In this document: piece by piece, positions 60,579 through 64,000 of the stretch
Position numbering within the stretch: position 1 is the stretch's first letter
How the letters are laid out: every line of letters starts with the position of its first letter
Source of the DNA: Chlorobiaceae bacterium
GTDB lineage: Bacteria > Bacteroidota > Chlorobiia > Chlorobiales > Chlorobiaceae
NCBI GenBank assembly: GCA_012972835.1
Contig: JABDHK010000036.1
Location: 1-64,000, forward strand
Length of the DNA: 64,000 bases
Reading direction: 5' to 3'
Notes under the pieces: model-generated
What the model saw: only the letters and a program-made list of their open reading frames with translations
What the model was told of the DNA's origin: nothing
The model's database searches: none
Made by a program: the position numbers and the translations under genes

Positions 60579-61973
60579 TCATGAATTCAATGAGATAACA
60601 TCACCGGACTCAGGAATTGTTACCTTCAAACCCAGGTGCTCCTCTATCGCATCCCGGAATATTTTTTTAACCGGAACATCACCATGAACAACAAATATGT
60701 CCGGATTATTGAGAAACCCGCTTATCCAGCGAAGCAAATCATTCTGATCTCCATGCGCTGATAACCCTCCGATGGTATGGAGAGCGGCCTTGACCTGATA
60801 ATTTCTACCGTGAATTTCCACCTCTTTCTGTCGGTTTACAAGAGACCGCCCAAGGGTTCCTTCTGCCTGAAATCCTGTCATAATCAAGGAACATTCAGGA
60901 CGTTCAATATTGTGTTTCAGATGGTGCAGAATCCTGCCTCCATTGCACATTCCACTTCCAGCAATAATGATCGCTCCACTTTTTATTGCGTTGATAGCCT
61001 TTGACTGTTCCGGCCTTGGAGTAAAATGAAGGTTTTTCAGATGAGGCATAATGCTTTTGTCATTTCGAAAAGCAACAGCCTCTCTGTTATAGAGTTCAGG
61101 ATAGTCCAGATAGATAGCACTTGCTTCGATAGCCATGGGACTGTCAAGAAATATCTGCCACTCGTCAAGCCCCCACTCTTCGTAATAGTGCCCGAAAATA
61201 CAGAGAAGCTCCTGACTTCGGCCAATCGCAAAAGCAGGAATAAGAATGTTGCCGTTTCTTTGACTCGCCGCTTTAATAATCTCTCCTATTTCTGCTATGG
61301 TAAGAGGAAGTTCCCGATGCAGACGGTCTCCGTAGGTACTTTCGAGAATTACAGCATCCGCCTCCTCAATGGTTTCGGGATCTTTCAGAATCGGAGTTCC
61401 ATACTGCCCGACATCACCGCTGAAAACCAGTTTCTTTGCATCCTCTCCCTCTTTCAACCACACTTCAACCAGGGCTGAACCAAGAATATGCCCGGCATCC
61501 CTGAAGCGTATGGTTATACCCGGAAGAATTTCCTGCTTTTCACCGTAAGGGAAGCCAATCATGGTAGTAAGAGCCTGCAATGCATCATCACGGGTGTAGA
61601 GCGGTTCGGCATGGTGATCAGCTTTCGTAACAGGGTGTTTCCGGCGATACTCGGCATCACGCTCGGCAAGAGAGGCTGAATCAAGCAGCAGTACCCGGCA
61701 GAGATCGACAGTAGCCTGATGCGTATAGACCGGCCCGGTGAATCCTTGCTTTACAAGAAGGGGCAGGCGCCCAGAGTGGTCGATATGCCCATGAGTCAGC
61801 ACAACCGCATGTATAGATGAGGGATCAAAAGGAAAAGGCTTACGATTAAGCGCTTCATCTTCCGCTGAACCCTGTATCAGGCCGCAATCGAGCAAAAGTG
61901 TACAGCCATTTACCCTGAGAATATGACAGGAACCCGTCACCCTTTCCGTTGCACCGTAAAATTGAAGTATCAT
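60579..61973 (-). CDS. Beta-CASP metallo-beta-lactamase RNase
   Basis: 464 residues. Starts LQFYGATERVTGSCHILRVN (the 'GA..VTGS' start of this family), metal motif VVLTHGHIDHSGRLPLLVK (H-x-H-x-D-H), further His/Asp at DAGHILGSALVEVW and FSGDVGQYGTPIL, then the beta-CASP domain with GSGMCNGGRILHHLK and the last His pair LSAHGDQNDLL. Related to CPSF73/YSH1; probably an RNA-processing nuclease. No partner gene nearby. Confidence 0.9.
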   Translation of the reverse strand: MILQFYGATERVTGSCHILRVNGCTLLLDCGLIQGSAEDEALNRKPFPFDPSSIHAVVLTHGHIDHSGRLPLLVKQGFTGPVYTHQATVDLCRVLLLDSASLAERDAEYRRKHPVTKADHHAEPLYTRDDALQALTTMIGFPYGEKQEILPGITIRFRDAGHILGSALVEVWLKEGEDAKKLVFSGDVGQYGTPILKDPETIEEADAVILESTYGDRLHRELPLTIAEIGEIIKAASQRNGNILIPAFAIGRSQELLCIFGHYYEEWGLDEWQIFLDSPMAIEASAIYLDYPELYNREAVAFRNDKSIMPHLKNLHFTPRPEQSKAINAIKSGAIIIAGSGMCNGGRILHHLKHNIERPECSLIMTGFQAEGTLGRSLVNRQKEVEIHGRNYQVKAALHTIGGLSAHGDQNDLLRWISGFLNNPDIFVVHGDVPVKKIFRDAIEEHLGLKVTIPESGDVISLNS

Positions 61974-62049
61974 TGTTTTTCTCCCTGATATCAGAAGGTT
62001 TACTCATCACTGAACATTCCCAATGTGTTGGGAAAGATGAATCAATACT

Positions 62050-62068
62050 CACAATATACAATATTGTG
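62050..62068. promoter_or_regulatory. Inverted repeat between divergent genes
   Basis: CACAATAT-ACA-ATATTGTG, perfect 8-base arms, in the 237-base gap between the beta-CASP gene (minus) and the PTPS-like gene (plus). A candidate operator for either gene. Nothing else recognised in the gap. Confidence 0.4.
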
Positions 62069-62210
62069 TAGAGATAGCTATCTTGCTTTCCTCCGCCAGT
62101 TTTTATTACCAGTGCAACCATCACTCAACCATACATTGGTGAAAAAGTAATTTTTTGCGTACACTTGTGCATTCTACAAAGAACCCGATAAAGAGAATCC
62201 AGTGACAACC

Positions 62211-62639
62211 ATGCGCATTTCGCGAAAAATAGAGCTCGATTACGGCCATACACTACCCAACAGTTTTTCGTTCTGCAATCAGTTGCATGGCCACCGTGGT
62301 GTGGTTGTTGCTACGGTCGAAGGAGATCTGATCAAGCGCAAAGGAGATGGAGAGGAAGGAATGGTGATGGATTTCAAATTTTTAAAAGAGATCATGCTGC
62401 AGCATATCCACGACAAGCTTGACCACGGCTTTGCCGTATGGAGAGATGACTATGAAGATCTCGACTTTATTACAAAGCGCAACTCACGGGTGCTGATTAC
62501 CGATGAGCCACCTACCGCTGAATGCCTTGCCCGATGGGCTTTCAACCAGATTCGGCATCATCTGCCTGAAGGCGTCACACTCAAACAGCTCCGATGGTAT
62601 GAAACACCCAATAACTGGGCCGATTGTGAAACAGCATAA
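62211..62639 (+). CDS. 6-pyruvoyl-tetrahydropterin synthase / QueD family
   Basis: 142 residues from ATG 62211 (GTG 62202 adds three). RISRKIELDYGHTLPNSFSF then CNQLHGHRGVVVATVEGDL: the zinc His triad (first His in YGH, pair in HGH) and a Cys before it. GMVMDFKFLKEIMLQHIHDK and KLDHGFAVW follow, then PTAECLARWAFNQIRHHLP. Family acts on dihydroneopterin triphosphate. With a sepiapterin-reductase homologue in the window a pterin role is attractive; QueD (queuosine) is the alternative. Confidence 0.82.
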   Translation: MRISRKIELDYGHTLPNSFSFCNQLHGHRGVVVATVEGDLIKRKGDGEEGMVMDFKFLKEIMLQHIHDKLDHGFAVWRDDYEDLDFITKRNSRVLITDEPPTAECLARWAFNQIRHHLPEGVTLKQLRWYETPNNWADCETA

Positions 62640-62692
62640 CTGAAATAAACGGGTAAACTTTTGATCAATCGCTTTCCCCGTTTATTTCAGTA
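62639..62692. terminator. Long hairpin between convergent genes
   Basis: ACTGAAATAAACGGG, a 24-base spacer, CCCGTTTATTTCAGT: a perfect 15-pair stem. Placed between the PTPS-like gene and the convergent exported-protein gene. The minus-strand side has a short T run only, so strength is uncertain. Confidence 0.65.
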
Positions 62693-62734
62693 AAAAATCA
62701 TGAACAACAATTCCTCACACCCTTCCCGTTATCA

Positions 62735-63535
62735 TTAGTGATTGGGATTGTTCTCTTTATCATCTTTTTTGGAATCCTTCCTGGGTTGATCCGAAGCTTT
62801 CTTGATATTGGCATCCTTTTTTGGCTGTTCAGGAGCCTTAAACAGACTGGAACTCTTGGGCTGATCGGGGCCTTTCCTCATATTGGCGTCCCTGTTGGGC
62901 TGATCGGGGCCTTTCCTCATATTGGCATCCCTGTTGGGCTGATCGGGAGCCCTGAAAAGGGTACTATTCTTTGGTTGATCAGGCGCTTTCCTGTTGTCGT
63001 TGCCACGATTATTCCCACGGTTGTCATCACGACGTTGATCCTGGTTGCCCCTTGGGCCATTATCGTTCTGCCGGGCTCTCTCTCTTCCCCTGTCAAGCCT
63101 TTCTCTCTCATACCGCTCTCTATCATGCCGATCTCTCTCTTCCCAGTAGCTGTGGTCATGCCTGCGGTACTCAAAATCACGATATCTTCTGATATCTTCC
63201 CAACGATGTCTTCTTATGTTATAAGGAAGATCATACTCCTGTATAACAAGCCACGGCCCGCTATAGTCTGAAGAACTATACCAGATACCCTCATTATAGA
63301 GGTAATATAAATCATCGTAGAAAACGATATCATAAGGACTGTTCATAGAAACTGAAAAGCCCTGGTCTTCGAGATAGACAAAGCTGGGCCGTGATTCAAT
63401 AACAAAAGCTGGCCTATCTCCTGCATCGATACGAATGTCGCCAAGTCGTATACTGAACTCAGCCTTGGCATCGGCACCGGACATACCAAGCAGCATTCCT
63501 GCGATTCCGGCAACCAACCACATATTTTTTTTCAT
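62735..63535 (-). CDS. Exported repeat-rich hydrophilic protein
   Basis: 266 residues. Signal peptide (KKNMWLVAGIAGMLLGMSGA) and a folded part to about residue 115 with DIVFYDDLYYLYNEGIWYSS then YSGPWLVIQEYDLPYNIRRH, resembling short domains found in exported proteins of many bacteria. The second half is Arg/Asp/Asn/Lys/Pro-rich: RDRHDRERYERERLDRGRER, then APDQP-type repeats (PDQPNRDANMRKG twice). It is probably disordered. Function unknown. Confidence 0.65.
   Translation of the reverse strand: MKKNMWLVAGIAGMLLGMSGADAKAEFSIRLGDIRIDAGDRPAFVIESRPSFVYLEDQGFSVSMNSPYDIVFYDDLYYLYNEGIWYSSSDYSGPWLVIQEYDLPYNIRRHRWEDIRRYRDFEYRRHDHSYWEERDRHDRERYERERLDRGRERARQNDNGPRGNQDQRRDDNRGNNRGNDNRKAPDQPKNSTLFRAPDQPNRDANMRKGPDQPNRDANMRKGPDQPKSSSLFKAPEQPKKDANIKKASDQPRKDSKKDDKENNPNH
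62858..62935. repeat. 39-base tandem duplication in the exported-protein gene
   Basis: Two copies (62858-62896, 62897-62935) differ at a single base. Each encodes the 13-residue unit PDQPNRDANMRKG; weaker copies of the PDQP theme continue on both sides. Confidence 0.9.
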
Positions 63536-63743
63536 AGATAGCCTCTCCTGTTAACAGATTGTAAAGTAATGGAACCTCTGCGCTGCTTTTCTGCTTTTGA
63601 AAACACCACGATTGCCCCCAAAGTTGCCAGCACTCGCAGAAGATATTTTACGGGAATTTTTTCGAATAGAACAAGGTTATTAATTATTTCTGTACAAGGC
63701 AATCTGAATCAATTGTTAAACCTCTAAAAAAGGAGATGTAGCC

Positions 63744-64000
63744 ATGGCACTGACACTTTACGGAAGAGACCCTTTGAAGATGTTTGAGGATGTCTTTAAC
63801 GACAAAGTATCACCTTTTTTTTCTTCAATAGTGACACCATCCTTCAAGGTGGATATCAGCGAGGATGACACAGCTATTTTTATTGAGGCTGATATGCCGG
63901 GAGTAAAAAAAGAAGATATCAAGGTGTCGATAGAGGATGATGTGCTCTCTATCAGCGCTGAAAGAACCCAAAAGGAGGAGGAGAAGAAAAAAGGCTATCA
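63744..64000 (+). CDS. Small heat-shock protein Hsp20, cut by the window end
   Basis: ATG 63744 with AAAGGAGATGTAGCC upstream; open to base 64000. The translation begins ALTLYGRDPLKMFEDVFNDK and continues SFKVDISEDDTAIFIEADMP, GVKKEDIKVSIEDDVLSISA, ERTQKEEEKKKGYH: the first half of an alpha-crystallin domain. Paralogue of the hsp20 at 24880 but clearly different in the N-terminal arm. No dnaK next to it in the visible part. Confidence 0.92.
   Translation, partial: MALTLYGRDPLKMFEDVFNDKVSPFFSSIVTPSFKVDISEDDTAIFIEADMPGVKKEDIKVSIEDDVLSISAERTQKEEEKKKGY

Noticed and set aside
62738-63271. 177-codon hydrophobic plus-strand ORF with repeats
   Set aside because: Antisense of the exported repeat-rich protein; the minus-strand frame has a signal peptide and consistent composition.

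Overview
The window looks like chromosome from a green sulfur bacterium (Chlorobi; Chlorobium/Pelodictyon type). Three things point there. The tmRNA tag reads ADDYSYAMAA, which is the Chlorobium tag as I recall it. Two tandem ferredoxin-domain proteins resemble the chlorosome envelope proteins CsmI/CsmJ/CsmX and sit next to alanine dehydrogenase and a CrtH-type carotene isomerase. There is also a sepiapterin-reductase homologue and a membrane protein joining the two kinase domains of isoprenoid-alcohol salvage. The species call is inference.

Layout. 0-3.3 kb (minus strand): three small toxin-antitoxin-like pairs (PIN, PIN, DUF3368), decayed gene fragments and copies of an AGTGCTGAG-type repeat. 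3.3-8.7 kb (minus): polysaccharide locus with a WecA/MraY-like transferase, two exported proteins, a Wzc-like tyrosine autokinase with a repeat-encoded tyrosine tail, and a Wza-like SLBB protein. 9-15 kb: MetB-type enzyme, LhgO, two toxin-antitoxin loci (one broken), tmRNA, YqgE, Bcp and an OppD-type ATPase. 15-25 kb (mostly plus): mfd, two chlorosome-type Fe-S proteins, alanine dehydrogenase, crtH (minus), then an ECF sigma factor, an anti-sigma-like zinc protein and an ArsR regulator. 25-34 kb: hsp20 and dnaK, a complete-looking Tol-Pal set apart from TolB (minus), and a VTE5-VTE6-like fusion.

34-52 kb is a branched-chain amino acid operon: an attenuator with a Val/Leu-rich leader peptide, ilvD, ilvB, then (after an insertion) ilvN, ilvC, leuB, leuA, leuC, leuD and cimA. 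Citramalate synthase at the end implies isoleucine made from pyruvate. About 7.2 kb of defence-type DNA separates ilvB from ilvN: two MNT/HEPN pairs, a tripartite operon that I read as toxin, HTH antitoxin and SecB-like chaperone (a TAC system), a truncated second copy of the same toxin-antitoxin genes, and an hsdM whose hsdS has been lost. This island is the most interesting part of the window.

52-64 kb is housekeeping: radC, cold-shock protein, sepiapterin-reductase-like enzyme, YqeY, serS, metX under a SAM-I riboswitch, rsmB, xerD-type recombinase, DUF2721 protein, beta-CASP nuclease, PTPS/QueD-like enzyme, a repeat-rich exported protein and the start of a second hsp20 cut by the window edge. 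No tRNA, rRNA, intact insertion sequence or CRISPR array was seen. All functions are read from sequence by eye; no database search was run.
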